From contig CACBUE010000003.1 in assembly GCA_902542325.1 (NCBI GenBank), positions 1 to 64,000 of the forward strand: 64,000 nucleotides of DNA. The letters run 5' to 3'. Below, in pieces: positions 43,314 through 52,712 of the stretch. A model generated the notes under the pieces. The model did no database searches. It saw only the letters and a program-made list of their open reading frames with translations, and was not told the origin of the DNA. The stretch comes from an uncultured SAR86 cluster bacterium. Lineage in GTDB: Bacteria; Pseudomonadota; Gammaproteobacteria; Magnimaribacterales; Magnimaribacteraceae. Each line of letters starts with the position of its first letter. Positions within the stretch are counted from its first letter, which is position 1. Position numbers and translations under genes: made by a program.

Positions 43314-44675
43314 ATGGAAACCATTAATGAATTAGCAAGAGAAACACCAATTATTCATCGAACGGAAGTATTAGTTGTTGGTAGCGGCCCCGGAGGTTTA
43401 GCTGCTGCTATCGCTTCTGCAAGAGCAGGAGCAGAAACTACCTTGCTTGAACGTTACGGTTGCTTTGGAGGTAATCTCACCCAGGTGGGTGTCGAAGGCT
43501 TTGCCTGGTACCGTCATGAAAAAACCGTTGATAGTGAAGGTATTGGAATAGAGTTTGAAGAACGTGCTAAATCTATGGGTGCTTCCAATCCTGAACCTCA
43601 ATCTAATAGTCATGCAATAGACGGAGAAGCATTTAAATTTGTCGCAGATGTTTTAGTGCAGGAAGCAGGTATTACACCTATGTTACATAGAACAATGGTG
43701 GCAACTATAGTTGAGAATGCAGTCATTAAAGGTGTTATTGTTGAGAGTAAAGCCGGTCGAGAAGCAATCTTGGCAAAAAGAGTGATAGATGCGACTGGTG
43801 ATGCGGATATTGCCCATAGGGCCGGAGCCATTGTTCACAAAACACCAGTTGAAGAAATGATGGCCGCATCAGTCATGTTTTCAATAAATGGTGTTGATAA
43901 AACTCGTTTTATTGAATATGTAAAGTCTGATCCGCATACTTATAGTGATTGGTTTGGACCAGGTTGGGGAATGAAGACATCCGGTAAAGAGGATAAATTA
44001 TTTTCTCCCTATCTAAAAAAACCTTTTGAACAAGCAATCGAATCTGGACTAATACCTAAAAATCTAACTACCATTACCGGAACATGGGGTGCCATAAGCG
44101 AGCAGGGTGACCTAAGTTATTTGAATATAATCCATTTAAGAGGTCTTGATGCAACTAATCCAGATCACCTTACAAAAGGAGAAATGGAGGGTCGTAGGCA
44201 AGCAATGTTTGCCATAGAAGCACTGAAAAAATATAACCCAGGTTGTGAGGAAGCTAAATTGAGAAATTTCGGTATGACTTTAGGCATTAGGGATACAAGA
44301 AAAATCGATGCTGCATACAACATGACTACTGAGGATGTTCATAACGAGGCTGAGTTTGAGGACAGTATAGGAATTTTTCCAGAATTTATTGATGGTTATG
44401 GTGTACTCGTCTTACCTACCACTGGCCGATACTTCCAACTACCATTTCGTTCTATGCTGCCAAAGGGCGTTGAGAATTTACTGGTTACGGGTAGATCTGT
44501 AGGAGGAGATAAAGGCTCTCATGCTGCAGTGCGAAATATGATGTGCTGCGCAGTTAATGGCCAAGGTGCAGGCGTTGCAGCAGCAGTTTCAATTCAGACA
44601 CAATCCGATATCTCGAAAGTTGATATTAAAAAAGTCCAGCAAACTTTGCTTAAACAAGGAGCACGAATACACTAG
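43314..44675 (+). CDS. FAD-dependent oxidoreductase (FAD_oxidored type)
   Basis: A 453-residue flavoprotein. VLVVGSGPGGLAAAIASARAGAETTLLERYG is the dinucleotide-binding motif, followed by GCFGGNLTQVG. AKRVIDATGDADIAHRAGA is the second FAD signature, and LVTGRSVGGDKGSHAAVRNMMCCAVNGQGAGVAAA closes the domain. This group includes enzymes of uncharacterised amine or ring oxidation. Start is ATG 43314; no clear Shine-Dalgarno. Confidence 0.88.
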   Translation: METINELARETPIIHRTEVLVVGSGPGGLAAAIASARAGAETTLLERYGCFGGNLTQVGVEGFAWYRHEKTVDSEGIGIEFEERAKSMGASNPEPQSNSHAIDGEAFKFVADVLVQEAGITPMLHRTMVATIVENAVIKGVIVESKAGREAILAKRVIDATGDADIAHRAGAIVHKTPVEEMMAASVMFSINGVDKTRFIEYVKSDPHTYSDWFGPGWGMKTSGKEDKLFSPYLKKPFEQAIESGLIPKNLTTITGTWGAISEQGDLSYLNIIHLRGLDATNPDHLTKGEMEGRRQAMFAIEALKKYNPGCEEAKLRNFGMTLGIRDTRKIDAAYNMTTEDVHNEAEFEDSIGIFPEFIDGYGVLVLPTTGRYFQLPFRSMLPKGVENLLVTGRSVGGDKGSHAAVRNMMCCAVNGQGAGVAAAVSIQTQSDISKVDIKKVQQTLLKQGARIH

Positions 44676-44699
44676 TTATCTATTCGAACAACTTTTAAT

Positions 44700-45452
44700 A
44701 TGATTAATGATTACACTGATAGACACTATCCTTTTGAAGGTTGCTTTAACTTCAGAGATATAGGTGGTTATTCAAATAATGATGGCAAGAAAGTAAAAAA
44801 AGGTCTTTACTTTCGTGCTGGCAGACAAGATAGGATGTCAGGCATGGACATATCTAAGCTCTCCGATCTAAAGATTTCTACTCAGATAGATTTACGTAAA
44901 CCCGATGAGGTTCTGGATCAAGGCAGAGGTCCTTTAGAGGCTATGGGTGCTAAATATATAAACATCGCGGTTATACCTGAAGGAGGGAGTGATCAATTGA
45001 GCAGACTAGTTGGTGATACAGGCATCTCAGGTAAGAGGTACTTAGGTTACTTAGAATTCGGTCCTACTTCTTGGTTGAGGTTATTTGGGATTTTAGCTGA
45101 TAAGGCCAACTTGCCTGTTGTTTTGCATTGTACGGCTGGTAAAGACCGAACAGGTGTTTCAACTGCCTTTTTGCTATCTATTCTAGGGGTGAGTAGAGAC
45201 GTAATAGAGGAAGATTATTTACTAACTAATCTTGATACTGAAAGACAGGCAGACTTCATTGAGGCCACCACAGGTTATCCTGATGGATATGATAGAGAAA
45301 AAATGATTAAAATAGCGGGAGTCCCCAATGATGCTATGAAAGATTTTTTAGATGGTGTGGAGTCAAAGTGGGGAAGTGTTTTGGAGTACCTTGAAAAAAT
45401 AGGGATTACTAAAAATCAGATGGATATGATTCGACAGAATTTTCTGGAATAA
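44700..45452 (+). CDS. Tyrosine-phosphatase-type protein (Y_phosphatase3 family)
   Basis: A 250-residue protein with the Cys-based phosphatase signature HCTAGKDRTG at about 146-155 (Cys147, Arg153). FRDIGGYSNNDGKKVKKGLYFRAGRQD at the N-terminus is family typical. It may act on phosphotyrosine or phosphoinositide-like or small phosphate esters. Located 24 bases after the FAD oxidoreductase, same strand. Confidence 0.92.
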   Translation: MINDYTDRHYPFEGCFNFRDIGGYSNNDGKKVKKGLYFRAGRQDRMSGMDISKLSDLKISTQIDLRKPDEVLDQGRGPLEAMGAKYINIAVIPEGGSDQLSRLVGDTGISGKRYLGYLEFGPTSWLRLFGILADKANLPVVLHCTAGKDRTGVSTAFLLSILGVSRDVIEEDYLLTNLDTERQADFIEATTGYPDGYDREKMIKIAGVPNDAMKDFLDGVESKWGSVLEYLEKIGITKNQMDMIRQNFLE

Positions 45453-45488
45453 ATTCAAGATAGTTTAATCAGGAAAACTTAATAAATA

Positions 45489-46397
45489 ATGAGTTACTCA
45501 ATTTTTGTAAAAGATGGCACAGCTCAAGGGGTTGCGAAGCAACGCTTAATTGAAACCATAGCCGGCCCAGAAAAGAGCGTAATAAATGATCCGTATGCTG
45601 ATAAGTTTGTTATAGGGTCAGGTGTGATTAAACTTATGGGACATAGGTTAAATGTCTGGTTGACCAGTAAACTTGCTCCAGGTTTTCATGAACATCTAAT
45701 ATCACGTACACGATTTATAGATGACTTGATAGAGAAGAGTGCAAAAGAAGGAGTACAACAATATGTAATACTCGGCGCAGGATATGACTCTCGAGCTAAC
45801 CGACTCAATCTACCACCATCATTGAAAATCTTTGAAGTAGACCAACCTGAGGTATCGGACATAAAACTCTCCAAGTTACCCAAAGATTTACCAAATCTAG
45901 AGAACATCACTTACGTAAATGTAGATTTCTCCTATCAATCCTTAAGCGAACAACTTTTAACTGCAGGATTCGATAAAACTAAATCTACAATCTTTACTCT
46001 TGAAGGTGTCTCGCAATACATCACCAAAGAGGCTGTAAGCTCAACAATACAAGAACTTTCTTTGATTACCAAAGATGCTAGATCTATTTTTTTCATGTCT
46101 TATGTTGATGAACTTTTGAAAAAAGATCCTGCAGCCTGTTTTGGTAAAGGCTATCCAAATCCAACAAAAAAAGCTAATTTGATTCAAACCTTATCAGCTA
46201 AAGTTGGCGAGCCTTGGATATCGTTTTATAGAGATGAAGAAGTAGAAAGTATACTTGCAGAAAATGGCTATGCGATTAAAGAAAATGTGACTTTAGAGGA
46301 TCTTAATTCGTTATATTTTTCACCTGTAGGAAGAGTTCTTCCAGAAAATCAAATATTCAAGTTAGAACATTTTATTGTTGCAGAGTCTCTTCTGTGA
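45489..46397 (+). CDS. Leucine-carboxyl-methyltransferase-like SAM methyltransferase
   Basis: A 302-residue methyltransferase of the LCM (PF04072-like) group. YVILGAGYDSRANRL is the SAM-binding motif, IFEVDQPEV the acidic loop, and TIFTLEGVSQYITKEAV the family 'EGV..Y' motif. Many bacterial members methylate O-atoms in natural products; substrate unknown. Its stop overlaps the GTG of the next gene by 3 bases. Confidence 0.9.
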   Translation: MSYSIFVKDGTAQGVAKQRLIETIAGPEKSVINDPYADKFVIGSGVIKLMGHRLNVWLTSKLAPGFHEHLISRTRFIDDLIEKSAKEGVQQYVILGAGYDSRANRLNLPPSLKIFEVDQPEVSDIKLSKLPKDLPNLENITYVNVDFSYQSLSEQLLTAGFDKTKSTIFTLEGVSQYITKEAVSSTIQELSLITKDARSIFFMSYVDELLKKDPAACFGKGYPNPTKKANLIQTLSAKVGEPWISFYRDEEVESILAENGYAIKENVTLEDLNSLYFSPVGRVLPENQIFKLEHFIVAESLL

Positions 46398-46924
46398 AAA
46401 ACTTTTTAAGCCTTAGAGTCCTTATGAAATCTATTAATCACTTGATAAAGATTCTAATATTATTATCGTTTCAAAATTTTGCACATACAGAGTCAATGGG
46501 AAACCTTGCTCAATATCCACCAACTCCCAAAGATCTGACAATTACTACATCTAAAGATGGCATGCCTCTTCTTGAGCCATTTGAAATTTCATTAAATACT
46601 GGAAAATACTACAGATTAAACATCAATTGTCCCGATGTTAAAGATGACCTTACTGGATGGCGAATTGAAATGTCTGATTTATTAAGAAATTCACATCTTA
46701 GACTTGTAACAGTCGGAGATATTGAGATTCATTTACAAGGTTTAAGTTTTAATGCAATTGAATGCGATGAGATTGGTTCAGCACACGTTAGTTTTGTACC
46801 TATAAAACCTGGTTCTTATCAACTTTATGTAGGAAATGTACCAAGTGCTGTTAGAAGGCCAATTGGCGAAGCTGGAATTCAAGAAAAAGGTAACTTTGTT
46901 CTAAGTCGTTTTATAGTAAATTAA
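46394..46924 (+). CDS. Secreted protein of unknown function
   Basis: A 176-residue protein from GTG 46394, in GTGA overlap with the preceding stop; ATG 46424 is an alternative that gives a cleaner signal peptide (MKSINHLIKILILLSFQNFAHT). The mature part is beta-rich (TITTSKDGMPLLEPFEISLNTGKYYRLN, GDIEIHLQGLSFNAIECDE, PIKPGSYQLYVGNVP) and could be a cupredoxin-like or Ig-like fold, but no copper-ligand set is clear. Function unknown; probably periplasmic. Confidence 0.65.
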   Translation: MKNFLSLRVLMKSINHLIKILILLSFQNFAHTESMGNLAQYPPTPKDLTITTSKDGMPLLEPFEISLNTGKYYRLNINCPDVKDDLTGWRIEMSDLLRNSHLRLVTVGDIEIHLQGLSFNAIECDEIGSAHVSFVPIKPGSYQLYVGNVPSAVRRPIGEAGIQEKGNFVLSRFIVN

Positions 46925-46997
46925 TAAATTAAGCTAAAAAAGTATCTGCATTAGCTAAAGATTAGTAAAATATACCTTTAGAATAATAAGGGGAATC

Positions 46998-48113
46998 ATG
47001 GGGATATCTTACTTACGAGTTTCAGATCACAGATTTAAAAAATCACCTTTTTTTGAATGTAATAATAGAGAAGATACTTTGTATGGTCTCTACAACGATA
47101 GACTCTATCCAATAAATTCAGGAAATAACGAAATAGAGCATTACGAACATATGCGCTCAAAATGCTGCTTATATGATGTACCTGAAACACCTTTAAAAAT
47201 TACGGGTAAAGAAAGTATTGAATTTCTTAATATGTTGTTCACTAGAGATATCAGTAAGATAGCAGTGGGAAAAGCTGGCTATGCTATTGCTTGTAATCAC
47301 AGTGGAGGCATCATGATGGACGGCGTCTTGATGAGGCCCAATGAAGAGGAATTTATTTATGTTCAAGCAAACGGAGACTTTTTGAATTGGGCCCAAGCTC
47401 TGTTGAGTAATTTCGATGCATCCATAGAAGATTTCGATTCTTGGGTCTTGCAAATTCAAGGACCCACATCCCTAGATGTTCTAGAGGCAGTTTGCGATAT
47501 ATCCATAGATGATTTTCCTTATTATGGAGTAGCCGAAGTAGATATAAATGGTAATTCTTTCTATATCTCTCGTTCTGGATGGACTGGTGAAAGAGGTTTT
47601 GAAATATATTCGAAGAATTCAGATTTTGACGGTGTAAAACTATGGAACTTTTTACTCGAGAAAGGATTACCTGCGGGTTTGATGCCCTCAGATGTCTCTT
47701 CTATGCACATAAGAAGAATAGAGGCTGGTATTCTTGATTATGGAACAGATATAGATCAGTCACTCAATCCTTTCGAAATAGGTCTTGATCGTTTAGTCCA
47801 TCTAGATAAATTTGATTTTATTGGCCGAAAGGCATTAATGGAAACAAATCATAAATCTTTAAGGTTAAAAGGCTTGCTTTGTGGTGAGGCTTCATTAACT
47901 AGAGGAGATAAACTAATAGATTCCGGAAAAGAGATTGGTTTTGTCAGCGCTGGCGCTTGGTCTCCCTATTTAGAATCTGGAGTCGGTTTGATACGGCTAA
48001 ATGAAACAAAACCATCTGACCGCAAAGTGAAAGTCGTAACTTCATCTGGTGAGTTTGATGCTAAAGTAGTTGACCTTCCGCTCTATGACAAAGAAAAGCT
48101 ATTGGTAAGGTAA
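46998..48113 (+). CDS. GcvT/DmdA-like tetrahydrofolate-dependent methyl- or aminomethyltransferase
   Basis: A 371-residue GcvT-fold protein. FKKSPFFECNNREDTLYGLYNDRLYPI resembles the N-terminus of DMSP-demethylase-like proteins. CCLYDVPETPLKITGKESIEFLNMLFTRDIS, SRSGWTGERGFEIY and RIEAGILDYGTDIDQSLNPFEIGLDRLV are shared by the GcvT/DmdA family, and FDFIGRKAL begins the C-terminal domain. The next gene, overlapping by 1 base, is MetF-like, so a folate-dependent demethylation that ends in methyl-THF or methylene-THF is likely. Substrate not determined; DMSP is one candidate, other methyl ethers or amines others. AAGGGGA precedes ATG 46998. Confidence 0.88.
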   Translation: MGISYLRVSDHRFKKSPFFECNNREDTLYGLYNDRLYPINSGNNEIEHYEHMRSKCCLYDVPETPLKITGKESIEFLNMLFTRDISKIAVGKAGYAIACNHSGGIMMDGVLMRPNEEEFIYVQANGDFLNWAQALLSNFDASIEDFDSWVLQIQGPTSLDVLEAVCDISIDDFPYYGVAEVDINGNSFYISRSGWTGERGFEIYSKNSDFDGVKLWNFLLEKGLPAGLMPSDVSSMHIRRIEAGILDYGTDIDQSLNPFEIGLDRLVHLDKFDFIGRKALMETNHKSLRLKGLLCGEASLTRGDKLIDSGKEIGFVSAGAWSPYLESGVGLIRLNETKPSDRKVKVVTSSGEFDAKVVDLPLYDKEKLLVR

Positions 48114-48973
48114 TGTTAGAAAAAAAGGATTTTTTAATCACTACAGAAACAACACCTGATGTAAGTACAGATCTTTCTGGAAGTTCGAAAAAAATTGAAC
48201 CTCTATTGGGTCTTGCTGATGCTGTTAATGTCACAGATTCTCCCAATTGTAAAACTCGCTTAAATAGTTTATTGGTAGCTTCAGAAATTAAGAAGAGTGG
48301 TTTGGATGTTATTTTGCAATTAACAGGCAGAGATAGAAATAGGGTAGCTTTAGAGTCGGAACTTTTAGGTGCATTATCTGTTCAAATTGATAAAGTTCTT
48401 TGTCTTAGTGGAGACCAGCCAGATGATAATGGACCAATGGCTGTTAATGAACTAAACAGTAACGGTTTGATCCAGCTCTGTAAGACTATATCTGAAGGAT
48501 CTTTAACTGACGGTACAGAAATCAAAAACCCCTTACCATTATATTCAGGTGCTGCAGACGACTTATATGTGCAGTTATCAAATCCAGAAGCAATGAATTC
48601 ATTGACTGCAAAGATGAAACAAGGAGCAAGCTTTATTCAAACTCAATACTGCTTTGATTTTGATGTAATAAAGCAATATTCAGAAAAATTAAATGACCAA
48701 GGCATATTCAATGATTGCAAGGTATTAATAGGAATGGGACCACTAAAATCTGCAAAACAGGCAGATTGGATGAGGAAGAATCTATGGGGGATAAATATTT
48801 CTGATGAGATTCTTAATAAATTAGAATGCAGCGATAATCCTGGAGAAACTGGTGAAGAGATTTGTATAGAATTAATTGAAAAGATTATGTCTCTTCCTTG
48901 CATAGATGGAGTCCATTTAATGGGTCCAAACTGTGAAAAAGCATCAGCTAAAGTCATTTCAAATTTCAAATGA
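48113..48973 (+). CDS. Methylenetetrahydrofolate reductase-like protein
   Basis: A 286-residue TIM-barrel protein of the MetF type. TTETTPDVSTDL contains the family Thr-Glu, VNVTDSPNCKTRLNSLLVASEIKKSGLDVILQLTGRDRNRVALESELLGA matches the substrate- and FAD-binding stretches (TGRDRN), VLCLSGDQP the FAD contact, and GASFIQTQYCFD the Gln region. It overlaps the GcvT-like gene by one base. Probably oxidises methyl-THF made by demethylation, or reduces methylene-THF. It is shorter and diverged from E. coli MetF, so it is probably a specialised paralogue. Confidence 0.88.
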   Translation: MLEKKDFLITTETTPDVSTDLSGSSKKIEPLLGLADAVNVTDSPNCKTRLNSLLVASEIKKSGLDVILQLTGRDRNRVALESELLGALSVQIDKVLCLSGDQPDDNGPMAVNELNSNGLIQLCKTISEGSLTDGTEIKNPLPLYSGAADDLYVQLSNPEAMNSLTAKMKQGASFIQTQYCFDFDVIKQYSEKLNDQGIFNDCKVLIGMGPLKSAKQADWMRKNLWGINISDEILNKLECSDNPGETGEEICIELIEKIMSLPCIDGVHLMGPNCEKASAKVISNFK

Positions 48974-49021
48974 AAACCAATTTTGTAAGAAGATTACGTT
49001 ATATATTTATGGAGAGAATAA

Positions 49022-49837
49022 ATGAGCAATACTAAGGATTCACAAAATCCTAATTTCATAACATTAGAAGAAGCTGCAGAAATGAAGGAGGGTACAAGAG
49101 TTACTTTTATTCCTGGCATGCAGGCCTTATATGCAGAAGCTTTAAAGAATATTTGTTTTGTAAAAGGAGTTTCCCTCATAAGAGCTCTGCATCCTCTAAT
49201 GGGCATCAATAAGCAAACAGGAGAAGACAGGCAAGCAAAATTATACGAACTTACAAGTCAGTCAAGTCTTCCTACAATGTTTCATGATGATGAAAGACCT
49301 AGAAATGTATGGATTGAACAACTTTCTTTAGCTGAAAGAATTGGTTCAGAGAATAGCCCAAAGTTGATACCGAGTAATCTGCAAGATCGTATTGACATGT
49401 TTGGGCTTTGCGCGGTTATCCTCGGTGAGGATGGACTTGTATGGAATATTAGAATTTTAAGCGACAATCCTTTGGCAAGAAAATATGGTTATAGTGAGGA
49501 GGCTAGTTCAAAAGCTATCGATAAGATTGTTGAGATAATTAAAATGATTGATGCTCGACTCGATGCTCAGGCGAAACTTGACTCTCCTTACTTAGTGGGT
49601 AAATCATTATCTGCAATAGATATTTATTGGGCCACCATGGTAATGAGTACCCTTCCTACTCCACCTGAAATAATGCCCAGAACAGAGCAAAACCAGGGCA
49701 TGATTATGTGGTTTGAGAATAATTCTAAGATACCTTCAATAGAAAATGTTCTCAGTAAGAAAATTCAAGAACATCAACATTACATTCTTAAAACATATTG
49801 CGAGACTCCTGCAATTTTGGGTGGCGATCCTTTATAG
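49022..49837 (+). CDS. Glutathione S-transferase-like protein
   Basis: A 271-residue protein with an N-terminal thioredoxin-like region (RVTFIPGMQALYAEALKNICFVKGVSLIRAL) and a helical C domain with YLVGKSLSAIDIYWATMVMS, the GST N-capping-box pattern (SAIDIYW). The glutathione-site motif is weak, so it may have a divergent ligand. GGAGAG precedes ATG 49022. Same strand as the folate gene pair. Confidence 0.78.
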   Translation: MSNTKDSQNPNFITLEEAAEMKEGTRVTFIPGMQALYAEALKNICFVKGVSLIRALHPLMGINKQTGEDRQAKLYELTSQSSLPTMFHDDERPRNVWIEQLSLAERIGSENSPKLIPSNLQDRIDMFGLCAVILGEDGLVWNIRILSDNPLARKYGYSEEASSKAIDKIVEIIKMIDARLDAQAKLDSPYLVGKSLSAIDIYWATMVMSTLPTPPEIMPRTEQNQGMIMWFENNSKIPSIENVLSKKIQEHQHYILKTYCETPAILGGDPL

Positions 49838-49847
49838 AATAAAGGTT

Positions 49848-50267
49848 ATGGAATCAGAGTTAAATTATTCACAAAGTTACATTAGCCAAATTTTAAGAGA
49901 AGTTGAGACTATAGCTCTGATTGGCGCAAGCGCAGATCCTAAAAAGGATAGCTATAAAGTCATGAAATTTCTCTTGGATCAGAACTATGAAGTGTTTCCT
50001 GTAAATCCCAATGAAAAAGGTACTAAAATCCTAGGCCGATATTGCTATGGTGATCTTCAGTCTATAAAAGTAAAAATAGATATGGTTGAAATTTTTAGAA
50101 AACCTGAAGCAGTTCTTGGGATTGCAAAGGAGGCAGTGGAGATAGGATCAAAAGTACTGTGGACTCAGTTAGGTATCGTTGATGAAGAAGCTTCTAAAGT
50201 AGCAAAAAAAAATGGTTTAAAGGTTGTTATGAATAGATGTCCCAAAATTGAGTTACTAAATAAATAA
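49848..50267 (+). CDS. CoA-binding domain protein (YccU type)
   Basis: A 139-residue protein from ATG 49848; the longer frame from 49746 overlaps the GST gene. TIALIGASADPKKDSYKVMKFLLDQNYEVFPVNPNEKGTKILG is the CoA-binding Rossmann motif, and VDMVEIFRKPEAVLGIAKEAVEIGSKVLWTQLGI follows. It binds CoA in structures of homologues; function unknown. Confidence 0.9.
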   Translation: MESELNYSQSYISQILREVETIALIGASADPKKDSYKVMKFLLDQNYEVFPVNPNEKGTKILGRYCYGDLQSIKVKIDMVEIFRKPEAVLGIAKEAVEIGSKVLWTQLGIVDEEASKVAKKNGLKVVMNRCPKIELLNK

Positions 50268-50289
50268 CTTAAGCTAAGATCAAATACAT

Positions 50290-51090
50290 ATGGAAAACGA
50301 AGAAAATATACTCATCAGCTCGATTTCTAAGGAAGGTGTTCTTCGTCTCATTATGAATGATCAAAATTCAAAAAATTCTCTATCAGAAGAAATGATGAAT
50401 AAACTATCTAAGGAGATAAATAAAAGCTCCAGAGAACAATCAGTAAAAGTTATTATTATTGCTGCAATAGGAAGTGTATTTTGTGCAGGACATAATTTGA
50501 AAGAAATTACAGATGCTAGAAAACAAAGTAATAATGGCGAATCTTATTTCCAAAAATTATTCGATCAATGCTCCTCTTTAATGGAATGCATAGTTAATTG
50601 TTCTAAGCCTGTGATTGCTGAAATATCTGGGACTGCCACGGCAGCGGGGTGCCAACTAGTTGCAACTTGTGATTTGGCATATGCTTCCAGCTCCGCTAAA
50701 TTTGCAACGCCAGGTGTTAACTTAGGACTATTTTGCTCAACTCCTATGGTCGCACTGACTAGAGCTGTAAAGAATAAGCATGCTATGGAAATGCTTCTTA
50801 CAGGAGACTTTATAGATCCGGAAAAAGCAAAAGAAATTGGACTGATTAATAATTTTTTTGAAAACAATAAGCTAGAAAAAGAAACCATGAAAGTAGCTAT
50901 AAAAATCGCCAATAAGTCATCAGTTGCAGTTTCAACAGGAAAAAGTGCTTTTTATATGCAGTCCGATAAAGAATTAACGGAAGCCTATCAGTATACTTCT
51001 AGAGTTATGGTAGAGAACTTATTAAAAGATGATGCTAAAGAGGGAATAGAAGCATTTATTGAAAAGCGAAAGCCTAACTTCAGAGACTAA
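50290..51090 (+). CDS. Enoyl-CoA hydratase/isomerase family protein
   Basis: A 266-residue crotonase. AAIGSVFCAGHNLKEI is the first oxyanion loop, AEISGTATAAGCQLVATCDLAYASSSAKFATPGVNLGLFCSTP the second with the C-terminal catalytic region, where the classic Glu is replaced by Thr/Asn (ATPGVNLG). It resembles the ECHDC3-like group. Located 22 bases after the CoA-binding protein. Confidence 0.9.
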   Translation: MENEENILISSISKEGVLRLIMNDQNSKNSLSEEMMNKLSKEINKSSREQSVKVIIIAAIGSVFCAGHNLKEITDARKQSNNGESYFQKLFDQCSSLMECIVNCSKPVIAEISGTATAAGCQLVATCDLAYASSSAKFATPGVNLGLFCSTPMVALTRAVKNKHAMEMLLTGDFIDPEKAKEIGLINNFFENNKLEKETMKVAIKIANKSSVAVSTGKSAFYMQSDKELTEAYQYTSRVMVENLLKDDAKEGIEAFIEKRKPNFRD

Positions 51091-51099
51091 TAAAATCTT

Positions 51100-51525
51100 T
51101 TGTCATATTTACTGAAGTTATCAAATCTGCCAGAGGGCATTTGGAGAAGAATAGCTTTATTTGGGTTTTCTATTTTCTTCATTAGTTTTGGTTTTGATCA
51201 TTTCATAAATCCCGACTTTTACTTATCTATCATGCCTCCAGCTTTTCCTTTGCACCTAGAGGCTGTTTATATTAGTGGGTTCTTTGAAATTATGGGTGGT
51301 CTTGGATTATTAATATCTCGTTTTAGAAAGATATCGGGTTGGGGTCTTTTGGCGCTTTTAATCGCTGTATACCCTGCAAATATTTATATGGCTATCTCAC
51401 CTGAGGCTTTTCCAGATGTACCAATTTATGTTCTCTATTTACGTCTTTTAGTGCAATTTATTTTCTTTTATTGGGCTTTTTCTCTGACTAGACCAGCCTT
51501 CAATCCATCTAAAAATTATTTATAA
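51100..51525 (+). CDS. DoxX-like membrane protein
   Basis: A 141-residue membrane protein with four helices, starting at TTG 51100 (no ATG fits). FISFGFDHFINPDFYLSIMPPAFPLHLEAVYISGFFEIMGGLGLLI is DoxX-like, of the type annotated as DoxX-family or DUF4395-like. Nine bases after the enoyl-CoA hydratase gene. Confidence 0.75.
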   Translation: MSYLLKLSNLPEGIWRRIALFGFSIFFISFGFDHFINPDFYLSIMPPAFPLHLEAVYISGFFEIMGGLGLLISRFRKISGWGLLALLIAVYPANIYMAISPEAFPDVPIYVLYLRLLVQFIFFYWAFSLTRPAFNPSKNYL

Positions 51526-51544
51526 AATATATAAGGTAACTACT

Positions 51545-51832
51545 ATGGAAGATTATTTTATTGTACTTCAATACGGACAATGGTTAATCCTTATTACTAG
51601 TATTTTGGCTCTTTACCAAGTAAGTTCTGTCAATCACAATACTAGATTAAAAGGTTACTTAGTTACTGCACTGAGTAGATTCTCTGGAGCTATAATATTT
51701 TTATTTGTAGACTTATTTGCATTTGTAATTGCTAATTTAATACAGACTTTTATTGCTTTAAGGGGATATTTTAAAAATAAGAGTGCAGAGAAAATAATAT
51801 CAAAAAGTACGCAAGATATTGAAAAGTTTTGA
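51545..51832 (+). CDS. Small membrane protein of unknown function
   Basis: A 95-residue protein with two to three hydrophobic segments (about 5-25, 38-70) and a charged tail. TAAGGTA lies before ATG 51545. No family recognised. It is in the run between the DoxX-like and the enoyl-CoA hydratase genes. Confidence 0.65.
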   Translation: MEDYFIVLQYGQWLILITSILALYQVSSVNHNTRLKGYLVTALSRFSGAIIFLFVDLFAFVIANLIQTFIALRGYFKNKSAEKIISKSTQDIEKF

Positions 51833-51859
51833 CAAGGAATAATTAATTAGAAAATACAA

Positions 51860-52642
51860 ATGAAAGAAACACTTTTGTTCGAAATTGATAATGCTGTTGC
51901 AATAATCACAATTAATGATGCTCCTTATAATCGTATGTCGTTGGAGTTTATGGATGTCCTAGAAGAGACTGTTGATAAGATAGAAAAAGATGATTCTATA
52001 AGAGCTGTAGTTTTAACAGCAGCGGGTTCGGATAATTTCTCTGTAGGAATGAATTTAAAGCAGTTTTCAGAAGGTATAGAACAAAAGGGAAGTTCTGATG
52101 CACTCTTTGATCAGAGGCTAAAAGTAATCGATGAAATTGAGACAATGCAAAAGCCATGGATTGCTACAATGTTTGGATTCTGCCTTGGTGGAGGCTTAGA
52201 AGTTCCTTTAGGATGTCATTTTAGATTTGCTGCTGAAGAGGGTGCCCAAATTGGATTACCTGAGCTCGATCTTGGGGCAGTTCCTGCATGGGGTGGAAGT
52301 GCGCGTCTAGCAAAATGTGTAGGTGAGAATCACGCTATGGATATGATTTTGAGGTCAAAAAAGATATCAGGAAAACGTGCTTTGGAAATTGGATTAGTTC
52401 ATGAAATTTGGCCTTTAGAACAACTGAAATCTGCTGCCTTGTCTTTAGCTCATGAACTTGCTGGTCAACCTGCTTTAGCAGTAAAAAGCATGATGAAAGT
52501 CTTGGTTAATAGTTCTGAGCGTACTTTAGAAGAGTTGTTGAAAGAGGAACGTCAGGCTGTGAGAGATAATAATGGTACTAGAGATTCTCAAGAAGGAATG
52601 TTAGCTTTTTTAGAAAAGAGAAAACCTCGTTTTAATAAGTAA
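51860..52642 (+). CDS. Enoyl-CoA hydratase/isomerase family protein
   Basis: A 260-residue crotonase. TAAGSDNFSVGMNLKQFSEG and ATMFGFCLGGGLEVPLGCHFRFAAEEGAQIGLPELDLGAVPAWGGSARL form the two CoA-loop signatures; the Glu in GLPELDLG is a catalytic residue. It probably hydrates an enoyl-CoA. The C-terminal part (MLAFLEKRKPRF) is typical. It is the second family member in this stretch. Confidence 0.92.
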   Translation: MKETLLFEIDNAVAIITINDAPYNRMSLEFMDVLEETVDKIEKDDSIRAVVLTAAGSDNFSVGMNLKQFSEGIEQKGSSDALFDQRLKVIDEIETMQKPWIATMFGFCLGGGLEVPLGCHFRFAAEEGAQIGLPELDLGAVPAWGGSARLAKCVGENHAMDMILRSKKISGKRALEIGLVHEIWPLEQLKSAALSLAHELAGQPALAVKSMMKVLVNSSERTLEELLKEERQAVRDNNGTRDSQEGMLAFLEKRKPRFNK

Positions 52643-52712
52643 AAACTCTCAGAAACTTCTTTATGCTGAATAACGAAATTATTGTTAATATAAAGGTAAA
52701 AGAAGGAAAATT

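Noticed and set aside
50565-50912. 115-residue minus-strand frame inside the enoyl-CoA hydratase gene
   Set aside because: Shadow frame; the plus-strand crotonase signatures explain the sequence.
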